This document shows positions 12,680 to 23,306 of a DNA stretch of 64,000 nt, piece by piece. Location of the stretch: NCBI GenBank assembly GCA_009746045.1, contig RPFO01000912.1, positions 62,001 to 126,000 on the forward strand, given 5' to 3'. Made by a program: the position numbers and the translations under genes. Numbering within the stretch: the stretch's first letter is position 1; every line of letters begins with the position of its first letter. Below the pieces are notes generated by a model. That model ran no database searches. It was not told the origin of the DNA and was given only the letters and a program-made list of their open reading frames with translations. The stretch comes from Mesostigma viride (taxonomy: Eukaryota > Streptophyta > Mesostigmatophyceae > Mesostigmatales > Mesostigmataceae).

Positions 12680-13033
12680 GGCTGGCCGCGCGTGGGCTGA
12701 GGCCAATGGCCGCACGACCCGCACGCTGGCAGCTGGCACCCAGCTGACAGGGCCTCGTAGGAGGCAGTACCTGCGCACCCAGAGGCGCAATCCGGCGTAG
12801 TTTGGCATATATAGCCAGGTAGCCTTGACAGTTAGCTACACCCTTGGCTAGTCATGCGCTACCGCGCGCGCTAGTGCCATTTTGGCCCCTTGTGGCATGT
12901 TGGCATGTGTTATATGGCATGGTCTCTTGTTTTATCACCTGGGTATGGTGCATTATGCCCATTTGGGCATCCCTTGATGTTTTATGCCAACTGGAATAAA
13001 GTTTTGTGTTGTTAAGCTACCATTTATACCCCT

Positions 13034-13067
13034 GCCAGCTGGCACCGTTATAACGGTGCCAGCTGGC
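13034..13067. repeat. Perfect 34-bp palindrome
   Basis: The sequence around 13050/13051 is perfectly self-complementary for 17 bp on each side (arm GCCAGCTGGCACCGTTA). It lies in the piggyBac 3' region, about 370 bp before the right end. The role is unknown; it could form a cruciform or bind a dimer. Confidence 0.9.
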
Positions 13068-15962
13068 TTCGGCCATTTAGTAGCTAGCGTTCACAGTTTT
13101 GTGACATGTCATGTTGCCAATGCATTTTGGGCATGCCTGTGAATATATTTGACTCCTCTCAAAGGGCCAGGGCCAGCAGATTTGAAGAAATGGTCCATAA
13201 TGCATTATGCGTGTCTCGAACCCCGTGGGCAGTGTACCCCCCTGAGGGGGGTGCTATTTTTAGCAGGTGTAGGGCATGGATATGTGACCAACCAAATTTC
13301 CTAAACATTATTTGATATAAAAGCATGCTTGGTTCCAAGGGTGGGCCAGAAAATGTTATTTGGCTAGTTACTGCCAGGCGCACAAAGATACCCAAACTCA
13401 GTCCGTTCTCGTGGTTCCAGTTATGACAGTTGAAGGGTTAATGGACATAAATCCCAAATAGGCCATAGCACACGCTCCCTCCCACAAGGCGACTGTCTCT
13501 CTCCCCTTCTCTTTTTGCTCGCTCACGCTGGCCTCTTCTTTCTTCATCAACAGGACAGCCGTATTCAAGGCTACCCCATCCCTCACCACACACGTGGTCT
13601 GTTTCAAACTGCCTACGCCGATGACACTACTAACATTTGCACCTCCTTGCGTGATGTTGATGCTGTGCTTGACAATATATCTACATACTGTACCGCCTCC
13701 CAACAACGCTGCAACGTGCAAAAGTCCACGGGCTTGCATATTGGCAGAACAACCCACCCGACTCTCCAACCTACCAACCTGGCGGTGACATGGGTCCCGC
13801 CAGGAGGATACCACCTTTTGCATAACTGCCCTATCGGTCGGACAGCCGAAGGGAGGTTATTGGAAGTCAAAACCTTTTTATACGACGAATCACAACAACT
13901 GGGCAAACTTACTGGTGTACAACAGGTGGCCAACCGCTGGGCTGGCGTACACCGCCTCAGCCTCCGGGGCAAGGTCCTCGTCACGAACCAGCTGCTGTTC
14001 TCCAAGTTGCTGTACTTCGGTCAGGCCCACCCACCGGATGAACACACCGTGTCTCTTATTCAACGACTGGGGCATAACTTTGTTTGGAAAAAATCGAGCG
14101 ATCTCAGCCGCCAGGTACACGGATGGATCAGAGAGTCAATGTCTTTTATGCCGTGGCCTCTTGGAGGACTAGGCTTACACAATATGCAATGGCGTTTATG
14201 GTCTGTGTATGCCAAACAAGTTATCTCTGCCCACATTGGTGTCAACACACACCCTGGATGTCTTCTGGCACGTGTAACCCTCTCACGTCTTACTCATCAC
14301 TCCAATGGTATTTCCTGGCACTCTGGAGCCGCACTGCTTACTGCTCGCCTCCCCTCCCCTAAGCTCACCAGAGGTCTTCCTTGGTACTGGGCTCGTATAT
14401 GGCAAGGCTTTATGGCACTTAAACCCGACCGCCTATTATTCCCCACACTACGTGAGGAAGTTGCACGCCAACCCCTATTCTTTAATGATATATACCTCAA
14501 CCCCCTTAATCGCCCCTTCGGATGCTTAAGTGGCCCTAACCCCTATGAAGGCTTCATAACATCCCCCCACCCTGTAACCACTATTCTCCACCTGTATATT
14601 CTCCACGGTGACTGCTACCGCCTCTTAACATATAACGAACTGGCTGCCTGGGTCCCCAATATGCCTACTTATGCTGCCTGGGCCGCGCTAGTACAAGCCA
14701 TACCCCCACGCTGGCACACACTCATGACTTCTCCCCGTGCCCCCTATAAAGCTGGTGAATGGTGCTGCTTTTGTCCATACAGCACGACCGCAACATGCTC
14801 GGGGAAGGTGATCGCAGAACTCCCCCTTGGAACCCTGCACGTTCAACTACTGGCGCCGCTGAGCGGCCACAATGGCTGTTTGGCTCAACTTACAACTGCA
14901 GTGGTGTTCCTCCCCACCCAGCTATGCCACCGGATTCGGGTTGTACCTTGGTCCCTTGAACAATCATGTGTATACCAACCCAACCCCAACCTTCCAGACG
15001 CTGCTATTATTTGGCTACATGTGGGATAAACTCGCCTGGACATGTTGTCATTGGATCCAGTGGAATTTGGCTGGGTGCTAAATCAGGGTGACAGCAGAAT
15101 TGTAAAGGGCCTTTACGAGTACACGGCAGAGTGGGGCTACACAATGCTCCGGCATAAAAACCATCAATTCCACCCCGGACGGACACGCTGGGGCGCTACT
15201 GAGTGGCCTGGCCACACCTGGGTCCGCAACATCACCCTCGCCGTTGACCACCGGCCCGTTGATTGATCGCCGCGCGACCGACGTACAACACCTCTTGATG
15301 CACCGGTCCATCGGGGTAGGGGAGATCCTTCACCGGCGATTTCACCACCCTGCTACTTGTTTATGTACCAACCCCACTGAAACTGTGGAACACCGATTTT
15401 TATGGTGTAACCTCCAGGGAGTTTGGACCTGGTTGATTGGTTTATGGGCAGCCTGGACATCTGAGCCTATCATACCGGTGTCTACCCGCTCAATTATCTT
15501 TGGCATCACTGGCACCCCTGGCCTTGAGCTCACCTTTTCACAACAAGCGTGGATATGGCTCCGCACATGCATGTTATATACAATCTGGACGGTGCGAAAC
15601 GATGTGGTGTTCAATAGGCGCACAGTTTTCGACAAAGCTGGGGTTCTCTCACGCTTCATTTACCTATGGAACTCCGGCATGCGACGCTACTGGATGGTTG
15701 CAAATGAACAAAACAAAATCTGGGACCCTGGCGCGGACCAGGATAAGCCCAGCCCACTTGAGATCTTTCATGACCTCATGGGCAAAAACAGGATCTTTAC
15801 CCACATGCCCAATGACAACCCCTTAGAAGTCCAGTGGCTTCCGTGGTCTAGTAAGGCTCCGTTTTAGCCACTGACATCTTGATACCCTAGGCTTAGCAGG
15901 GATTAACTACTGGCTATATTTGGAATAAACGTACACCTATTTACCTGGAAACTTGGACAATC

Positions 15963-16121
15963 GCCTATGCATTCATTGCGTTGCCATAACCGAGTTTTGG
16001 CATAAAGCCGGCATGATATGGCGAATTGATCAAAAGTGCAAAGGGAAAGTGGAGCAGTAATGTCTTAATCCCCCATTTCGAATAGTTCCATCCTCGAGTA
16101 TTTTCACTAATTCTGTTAGCA
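15963..16121 (+). promoter_or_regulatory. Putative 5' flank of the gene starting at 16122
   Basis: About 160 bp between the LINE target duplication and the ATG. No clear TATA box is visible. The LINE insertion lies immediately upstream and may have displaced distal promoter elements to below 4502. Confidence 0.3.
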
Positions 16122-19100
16122 ATGGCTCGACGACGACATTCTGCCGGGGATGAAGATCAAAATGGGGAAATGCATAATTCGAAGGAGGTCCAGGGTGCTG
16201 AGCATGAAGTCCTTGCTCGCACGGAATCGGAGTCTGTCGTAGGAAGCCGGTTCAGAAGATTGAGCCTTGGGGCACTTGTCTTCCGAAATTCTGGCTCCGA
16301 TAGCCGACCTCCAACAGGAAGCGAGAATGCATCTAGCAAGAAGAAGCTTGGCGACAACCAGCCATCGGGCGGCAACCAGGTGCAGTCTGAAAAATCTGGC
16401 AACGACAAACAGACAATCACGGGTCTGCGGCGCCACCATTCACTAGAGTCAGGCGCCGGCGGCCGGCTGGGTGGCATCAGGGTCGGAAATCCAAGTGAGT
16501 TGATTGCGGCGGCAAGAACGTCCGTACGCGAGAAAGCCTTGAGGATTTCACAGAATTTCAAGCGGCCCCAAATGCAGGAAATGCCGTCGGTCACTCGCCC
16601 AGATGGCTCCGTTGAGTGGGCGCCTATGCGTTTTCGAGAAGTGGAAGCCCAGCGCAGGAGTCTAATGAACCCGGCTGGCAAGCCAGTGACGACTACGTCC
16701 CTAGGGTGGGATAATCCCGCCTACGGGCTGGATGATGTATCAGACGCGGTGACTGGGGAAGCAGTGGATGGTATGTTTCTGGTTTGTGTCATTTGATGCA
16801 TAACCTGCTGGTGTAGGTGAACAATGCAAGCCAAGGGAAAACATCTTACCGATCCAGGCAGAGGTAACTTCCCCTAGTAGCCAGCATGGGGTGCTGGGTG
16901 ATCCCCCCTAACTGTTGTAGTGGCTGCACGATCCGGGAGAGATGGGTGAGGAGAGGAGCCCATGGGACTTCCTCTGGAAGAATGTCCTGGAAATATGCAT
17001 CAGCTGGGCAGAGTCCATCGCGGATGGGAACTGGGCATGCTGGGAAGGCAGCACTCTTGTGGCTTGCATGCTGCATTCTTGTAGACAGCTCATGACAGGA
17101 CGCAGTCTTTGCTCACATAACCAAGCTCATGACAGGACGCAGTCTTTGCTCACATAACCAAGGTCGACATGGCATCTTCAATTGCAAGTAACGTGGTGTA
17201 GAGAATTCTTCATCGAAGCATTTGTGCAGCATTGTGCACTGTGAGCGAGGTGGTAGGCATTGGGCCAGATGTATGGTGTAGAAATACCAGGGGTCTGGAA
17301 TAGAGAGACTGCCTACGTCCATGCATAGCACCCTCTGAACCCTAACGGAAAACGGAGTCCAACCAGCTTGCACCAGGCTCTTGCTCCAGACATGCTATTG
17401 ATGGGCCGTCTCTATTTGTGCCACATTGTCAGCCCAACACATAGGCCCTGACACCATGCATATATACTCGTTCCCAGCATCGTCCACCCCAGTGTGCTCC
17501 CCCCCCCAGCACGCTGCACATGTGCCTCCCCATCCCCGCTCCTGCCCCTGCCTTTGTTTCCGCAGACTGTGCCTCTGTAGCCAAGCTTTTCCACGGTAAT
17601 GCTGCTCTTTCCTGTCCCAGAATGTTCCAGCTGCCCCATCCCCCGCACGCACATGCCTGCACCAGATTTTCAGTGCTCGTATTCCTAATAGGTATCTCGC
17701 CTCCCCAGGCTCTCGCTGGCCCTTTGTGTCTGATTGCTTCTTCTCTCGCCCCATCCTGCCATTGTGGTATTCATCTGTTTGTTGTCCTCCCCACCCCATC
17801 CCATACCCCTGCTGCGATGCATGCACCTGGCCTCGATTGGCTTATTGATAGATGCCTTCCCCCGGTTTGCCTCCGTGACCCTTGAGGCATGCGCATTACA
17901 TCAGGAACTTTGTCAGTTTGCTTTAGCATTCTATCGTGATCTAACCCGATCTAGTGTAGTCTTTTTAACCGTTTGCTAAATGGGTTCCCCCTGGCCCATC
18001 CCTTCCCAGGGCACGCGCCTGGCACGGCCCCCCAAGACCCAGACGAATACATGCCCTCCACGGTTGAGCTGCGCTCGATGGTGCAAATATTAGAGCTGGT
18101 ACACGCAGAAGCTGCGCTGCGAGAACCCACAAAGGAGAGGGCGGCTCCGCCCAAGGATCCGGCACAGCTGGCGACCGCACCACAAGGTGGGGCGATTGAG
18201 GTGGCCCTGACAAGCACTAGTGCCACGGCAAATGCTGAAAATGACATCCCCTCGACCATTGCTGTGGCACCTGCTGGTGCGGGGATGATGGCAGAGGCAA
18301 ACAGCAGGGTGTCAGATGCCAGTGGCGCCAACGGTGTAGACGCCAGCGCCCCAGCGGGCGAGGGCGATGATGATGTCGAGGGGCAGGAGGGCATGGATGG
18401 TGGCGACCCAGCGGGCGACGCCAAGGATGCAGGGGGGGAGGACAAGCGGCGCGGCCTGCGCACGTGGCTGGCCAAGCGGACACGTCGCAAGTCCAGTCGC
18501 AGTTCTGTTAAGGTGGGTGTGGTGGGCTCCAACAATTTGTGGGGGATGGCTGGCTGCCCACAGGCATGCATGACTGGGGGGCAGGGGCTAGGCCCTTTTT
18601 CTTTTCGAACTGTTTTCCCACTGTGTGGAGGGAGTTGCCTTACCGATTCGATACTCGTCGCTCAGCGGAAATGGGGAATGCGAGGAATAGTCAGGCGTGG
18701 GGGGGAGGGTTTGGCCGGCGGAAAGGCGGGAAGGGAGGCGTAGGTTGGGCTTTCAAGGTGGGGAGGAGGGGGAAGGAGGAGGGGCAGTGGATAGATTTAT
18801 AGTGCTTCTGCCTGATGTTGCCGGGTGTGGGGGCAAATCTGTGGTAGCGATGTGCGGTACAGTACAGTACATCCGCTACCAATCATAATGGTTGGATTAA
18901 TTATGCGCGTTCCCATTGGGGAGTCGCGGACCAGTGGTTGGATTACCGTGAGTCCTCATCAGGGGCATTCGTTTTATAACTAGGCCGTGCTGTAAATGTG
19001 ACTTGGAGAGAGAGAAAGTGGACTGGCATGCTGCTGCAACATTTTCCTCTTCCATCATTTTTTGTGATTTTCGTAGCATGAGGCACGTACTAGTATGCTA

Positions 19101-20818
19101 GTACTACCATGATTGACAGTAGTACATCACGGAAGTGAAAAGCGCAGCACTTGTGAAGCGTGAAACTGGAAGAACTCTCCCAATACATGCTAGTATGATT
19201 CTTGTACGAGTGGGTTATATTCAAGCGTTTGTATGTATAGGGAGGATGATGCTTCTTCTCCGTCATCTGTGGCCCCCCCCCGCTGGAGACAGAGAATTCA
19301 TGATGGCATGGTATTGTGGTGACCCCGTGCCCGCACCGACAGGTCCCTGCTGGCCCCGCGGCAGGCACGGTTGCGTCCGACATGACGGAAGCCCCATACG
19401 AGGGTTCCAGGTCGGGCCGTGACAGGTGAGTGCTGCCGAGTACCTTGTCAGCTTCCTTTGTAGGCTGTCTACTGCGGTAGCCTTCAGATGTTCCATCTCC
19501 ACCTAGCTTGGCTGGAATGGCAGGTTGTTTTGTAATGCTGTCATATCCATCTACCTTGGCTGGCACGGCAGTTGTTTTGTCATGCTGCCACGTCCACCTA
19601 GCTTGCATGGAACGGCCATCTTGGTGTTTTGCGGCCATCTGCATCTACCTTGGAGCAGGCCATGTGGTGCCCACCTGCACAGGCACGTGAGTCAACGTGC
19701 AACGACAATTAGAATCAGAAGCCTCTCTGTGCACCAACACACACAAGGACACCCACCTGCTGCGCACAAGGACACCTGAATGCACAGACAGTTCGGGCGG
19801 GGGGCATGCAATTGTTGAACGCCTGCACCGCTAGGTAACTAGCCCCTTGCAAAGCTAGGCAACAATCACACGCATGCACGCTAGGAGAACGGATTAGCAA
19901 GAAGGGCGCATGCTGGAACCAGGTGAAAGGATGCATGAACATTGATGTCGCCATCCTGGCAAGGGGCAAACCCATTCTTTGTTCCCTGGACAATCAAAGC
20001 TTTCTCCTGGGTCCCTGCACACATCCCTTGTGTCCAGTGAGTTTGCTTGTTAGCCCTTTCTCCAGAAGATCTTTCATGCCCTACTATTGCGGCATACGGG
20101 GCCCTGTGCCCGCAGTCCTGTGCTGCGCCCTAGCGTACACATACCGTGGCAAGGAAGCCTTGGCAAGGAAGAGTTCAACAGGGAGGCAGAGCAATACGAC
20201 CCGCGTTCTGTGCCCTCTTTGCCTTGGCCGCAGCTATCGGGCCCCTGCCCCCCACGGCACGGCACGGCACAACGTGACTCCCACACGCGTTTGCCTTTCC
20301 ATGCATAAAACTGAAGTCTTCGAGCGTGCTGGCGGTGGCACATCCTCAGTGATAACTGACAAGGTTGATTTCGGAAGCCGTTGCCAGGTGTCTTGTCTGA
20401 CGGCATGATGCCGGCAAACCTTGGGCTTACGAGGATCATCTTAAGCGGGGAATTGAGTGTGTCTAGCAAGAGAGCTGTAGGTACAGGATGTGGCAACGGG
20501 GGTATGCAAGCGGAAAAGCCCTCTCGAGATTGACGATGGACTCACCACCGTAAATCATATCTTAAGTGCGGTTTCCGAGGGGACTTGTTCGTGGCATCCC
20601 TGGTGCTGACCGAGTACTTTTTTCTTTGCATCCCATTTTTGCTTTTTATGGCAAGTCCTTGTTTTCTTGGTCAATTCTCGCCATTAATTCGTGTATTGTG
20701 CTGCTGCTTGGTTCCACGGGGCCACAGCTCCAACAAGGCGCGCAAGCAGAGCCCGACGTCGAGCCCGCGCAAGCACCCGGCTCGAACTGGCGTCAACGGG
20801 GCTCTCAGCCATCTGCAG
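16122..20818 (+). CDS. Unidentified spliced host gene, basic Ser/Pro-rich protein (3' end not assigned)
   Basis: Four exons join with matching phases and GT-AG borders: 16122-16770, 18010-18512, 19343-19425 and 20728-20818. Exon 1 starts MARRRHSAGDED and contains the NPxY-like WDNPAYGLDD near its end. Exon 2 has a short helical segment (STVELRSMVQILELVHAEAALRE), then a long Ala/Gly/Asp-rich stretch and a basic LAKRTRRKSSRSS cluster. Exons 3 and 4 are short and Ser/Pro/Lys rich. About 440 residues are accounted for, mostly predicted disordered, with no known domain. Exon 4 ends in phase 0. The terminal exon at 43420 begins in phase 0, so the gene could continue across about 22.6 kb of transposon-filled intron, but this is unproven. 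Confidence 0.6.
16771..18009. other. Intron 1 of the 16122 gene
   Basis: Non-coding between a GTATGT donor and a CCCAG acceptor. It contains a two-copy 37-bp tandem repeat (17087-17160, unit starting AGCTCATGACAGGACGCAGT). Pyrimidine-rich stretches near 17520-17850 give open frames without protein features. Confidence 0.55.
18513..20727. other. Introns 2 and 3 of the 16122 gene
   Basis: Apart from exon 3 (19343-19425) I see no coding sequence. A minus-oriented copy of the recurring stem-loop/TTAAT tail lies at 18894-18935. About four degenerate units of roughly 50 bp (core CTACCTTGGCTGG..TTGTTTTG) lie at 19493-19665. Confidence 0.5.
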
Positions 20819-21056
20819 GTGTCAGCATAAGCCAGGCACACTGGTGCAGGCGGGCGCAAGCTTCTATGTGTACACTACCTGCATCATCTGGGTGGCAACG
20901 TGGCTCACTGATCTGAGCTGGACGGGCTCTTGAAAAGCTTGGCCATTGTAAATTATGACAAGACAAAGCGCACCTGCTGTGCGTTCTTCATCGCCTGCCG
21001 TTGCTGGTGGGAACTGTATAATATATTATTTGAACACTGCACTAAAGGTTGCTTGA

Positions 21057-21710
21057 ATGACCTTTAGGATACCTGTCATAGAGAAACAGGACCTGTTTAA
21101 GGCCCTGGTCCTTCCTGTTCTCACGTATGGGGCCAACACGTGGACCCTTGTGCACAGCCGACCTTGCCAAAGTGCTGGACGGCCCGGTCACCAACATGCT
21201 GCGGTCAATATTCCGTGTGGGCTATGCTGCACACGACCGCAAGGAAGACCTGTACCTCGGCATGCCACTTATCTCCAGTACCATCAAGCAGCGGCGCGTG
21301 CAACTAGTAGGGCACTGGGCTCGCACCAACCAGGTATCTAGACACCTCACGTGGCCCCTCCGCAGGGCTGCGACCTGCTCAGCCTGGAAGGCACCTCCTC
21401 ACGTGGGACGGGCCCAGCAATGCTAGACGCCGCAAGGCCCCGCACTTTCAAAGAGCAGCTAAAAGAGGACACGGGGGTTCTAGGCCTCTCCCTGATTTGG
21501 GAAAAATTGATGGACAAGGCCGAGTGGGCTCAGGTTATGGAGGACACCCCCCACACACAGTGGGGAAGCCGCGCGTTTGCAAGCGCGGAAAGCATGCTAG
21601 GCAAGACCCCTAGGGTCTGGGGCACAATAGATAGAGTAGGATTGTTTGTTAGATAGAATAGACCGGTAGGCTTGCATGTTCCCATCCATACATACATACA
21701 TACATGTCGG
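21057..21710 (+). pseudogene. 3' fragment of another LINE (ORF2 C-terminal part)
   Basis: A frame with ALVLPVLTYGANTW, LRSIFRVGYAAHDRK and QRRVQLVGHWAR has the familiar layout of the region after the LINE reverse transcriptase. Frameshifts at about 21150 and 21420 join it to a last segment (FKEQLKEDTGVLGL ... ASAESMLGK) ending at 21656. A (TACA)n tail follows at about 21690-21706, which suggests a LINE 3' end. The 5' part is absent, so this is probably a 5'-truncated copy. Confidence 0.72.
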
Positions 21711-21716
21711 GGTCAA

Positions 21717-21765
21717 TGCTCCGTGACTCCCCAGCGGGAGCACGAGTTTATTTAATTTATTAATA
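21717..21765 (+). repeat. Stem-loop plus AT tail (short retroelement 3' end)
   Basis: GCTCCGTGACTCCCC followed by AGCGGGAGCACGAG and a TTTATTTAATTTATTAA tail. It is the same 3' signal seen at ten other places in the window, here directly behind the preceding LINE tail. Confidence 0.7.
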
Positions 21766-23079
21766 CAGGTCTGTCAGGGCCCACAGCCCATCCGATCATT
21801 TTGGGTTCTTGAGCTGCAAACCTTGTTCCTTGTGCCAAGTGAAAGTTTTCACTGGTGCCAAATCTTGCTAGTGTGCACTGCTAATCTTGCTTGTGCGTGC
21901 TGAGCATCAAGATTTAGAACTCATGCAGGATATGAAGTAAGACAACTATTCTGATTTGGCACTCCGCAAAGGTGAAAACCATTTGCGTTCAGTGCCGGTC
22001 CGCGGAAAACGCAAGGTAAGACAACTATGCCTGGCGTACGCATGGCGATCCAACGCCATGGAAGGACTAGCTTAGTTGTCTGAGAGGAAATATGCGAAGA
22101 CCGCGTGAGTCGCGTGGCTATCTCTAGGAAGACGTGCATGGAGGAAATAGCAATAATGCGAACAATAATTTAAATAAAGACAAAGTAAAGAGTAATAATG
22201 AGAATAACTAAAACAAAAATGGAATAAAGAAAGAGGTCATTGCTGGGATGTGATGCTCAAGGCACAGGCAATGTTGGAGTATGGGTCAGGAGGTGATTCG
22301 ATGTTTCAGCGCCCATGGTGCCCGGCCCGGGTTCGATCTCCTATCCAACAGGGTCTAACTTTAGCCTCGTGCCCAGCTCACTTCGATGAAAAAGTGTAAG
22401 GTGAAAAGGGGTAGGCAGTGAAAAAATACACAGGATGAACAAACACAACAGTGAGAGTTATAAAGAGGAGTTAAGGCACAAAGAGAAGTGGTAAAGGAGA
22501 GAAAAAAGGAAAGCAAGAAAGTTCTAAGTAAAAAAAATTAAGAATAAAGTAATATTAAAACAATGAAACGAGGAGAAGAACAAATTATTACATATGAGAA
22601 TACAAAACTGTTGAATAGGCATACATAAGGTTGACAAGAAGAAAAAGTAAAGTAAAAAAATTTAAAGAAAATGAGGTGGGGATGGAAACCCCTTGCAACT
22701 AACAGAAAACACACACACACATGCACATACGGCACACACACCAAACATAACTAGTGTGTGACTGTGTGAGAACTTACTTGTAGAAGTGACGAAGAGAGAG
22801 CAGCCCAATTAAAGATGCATGTTAACAAGGGTTACCGAAGATCTATGTGTGGAGGCAACCCGACTGGTAGAGCTGGGAAGCGACGTTGAGAGTACGTAGT
22901 AGCCTGGAAAATGCAAAGGAAATATGACTAGACAGATCGAAAACAATTAGTAGAAAAGGTACGCTCCTAGCATAGGAGCGGTTAAGTATGGAGTAGCTGT
23001 GTGTATCCTAGAAGCGAGACAATCTGCCAGTGCAGCGTGCTGCGACTAAAGGTGGCGTATATATGGGGACGCCCCATAT
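21766..23079. other. AT-rich, gene-free stretch
   Basis: A purine-biased, A-rich region with no credible coding sequence. A short GGTTCGATCTC (about 22330) resembles a tRNA-type B box, but no tRNA fold or A box at proper spacing is visible. ACGCCCCATAT at 23069-23079 is the left copy of an 11-bp target duplication. Confidence 0.45.
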
Positions 23080-23295
23080 TAATTAATTAATTAATTAAAC
23101 TCGTGCTCCCGTTGGGGAGTCACGGAGCACCGAAGTGCTTTTAATCCCTGTGTGTGCACTACAGGAGAAAGGGCAGAGACCCCCAGTCTCCTTCATGCCA
23201 AAGGCATGCCACAGCTGCAATCGGGCGCGGCTAGCTAAAAGGACAGGCTAACGATCCGGCAAACTGTGGGTGCAATAAGACCCATGTGAGCATAT
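23080..23295 (-). mobile_element. 5'-truncated LINE 3' end (216 bp) with 11-bp target duplication
   Basis: The reverse complement matches the last 216 bp of the 23861-24140 insertion and the 3' UTR ending at 58485. The tail is (TTAA)n on the 23080 side. The exact 11-bp repeat ACGCCCCATAT flanks it (23069-23079 and 23296-23306), showing target-primed insertion of a 5'-truncated copy. Confidence 0.9.
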
Positions 23296-23306
23296 ACGCC
23301 CCATAT

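Larger units (their letters stand above)
9075..12800 (+). pseudogene. piggyBac transposase (DDD, DDE_Tnp_1_7), frameshifted and split
   Basis: This is the cut-and-paste transposase of the surrounding element. The chosen start is MASPTGQLLATF at 9075; the frame is open further upstream. An acidic, Ser-rich region (9340-9720) with a basic KKRAKRR cluster precedes the catalytic domain. The three expected aspartates are visible: AAIDERS (about 10272), MAMDRFYTG (about 10494) and KAVDKFDQL (about 10829). A Cys-rich C-terminal finger (CVVC ... CKDCNQALCTGTCWNVFH, about 11160-11260) matches the piggyBac zinc-binding tail. Frameshifts occur near 10535 and 11050. A hAT element at 11344 then supplies a TAG stop. 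Beyond it the frame resumes and ends at TAG 12798. Non-functional as it stands. Confidence 0.88.
8763..13437 (+). mobile_element. piggyBac element inserted at TTAA inside the LINE reverse transcriptase
   Basis: The ends are CCCTTAAACTGT on the left and, in reverse complement, CCCTTCAACTGT on the right. They are flanked by the piggyBac target TTAA (8759-8762 and 13438-13441). A second motif, ACTGAGTCCGTT, lies close inside both ends. It carries one transposase gene, which is itself interrupted by a hAT element. The left flank has an extra TTAA compared with the frame expected for the uninterrupted LINE. Confidence 0.93.
6778..15867 (+). pseudogene. LINE ORF2: APE endonuclease plus reverse transcriptase, split by a piggyBac insertion
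   Basis: The ORF starts at MSQLTIISWNVQGLN. The endonuclease shows the catalytic series WNVQGLN, GLQEHKF, MGDFNVDLD, SRLDYIF and FSDHYP in the first 250 residues. Reverse transcriptase follows with APGADGLPVEFFK and FWDFEKAFDRI (near 8630). The frame breaks at 8759 at the piggyBac site, resumes at 13440 with NGHKSQIGH, PQGDCLSPLL and the catalytic YADD (about 13614), and runs on through the thumb. A TAA stop at 15027 and a frameshift near 15250 separate the last part, which carries a CTNPTETVEHRFLWC zinc-binding-like motif typical of plant LINE C-termini, to the stop at 15867. Family assignment is certain. Confidence 0.92.
4516..15948 (+). mobile_element. L1-type LINE (about 6.75 kb without its insert) with perfect 14-bp target duplication
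   Basis: A non-LTR retrotransposon with a 5' UTR of about 580 bp, ORF1 (5100-6724), ORF2 with endonuclease and reverse transcriptase (6778-15867) and a short 3' UTR. The 14-mer AAACTTGGACAATC flanks it exactly at 4502-4515 and 15949-15962, as expected of target-primed insertion. There is no poly(A) tail; the 3' end contains AATAAAC. A 4675-bp piggyBac element interrupts ORF2. ORF1 has a frameshift, and ORF2 has a premature stop and a frameshift, so this copy is dead. Confidence 0.9.

Noticed and set aside
22300-22370. tRNA-derived SINE or tRNA gene (GGTTCGATCTC)
   Set aside because: No matching T-arm stem, acceptor stem or A box at the right distance.
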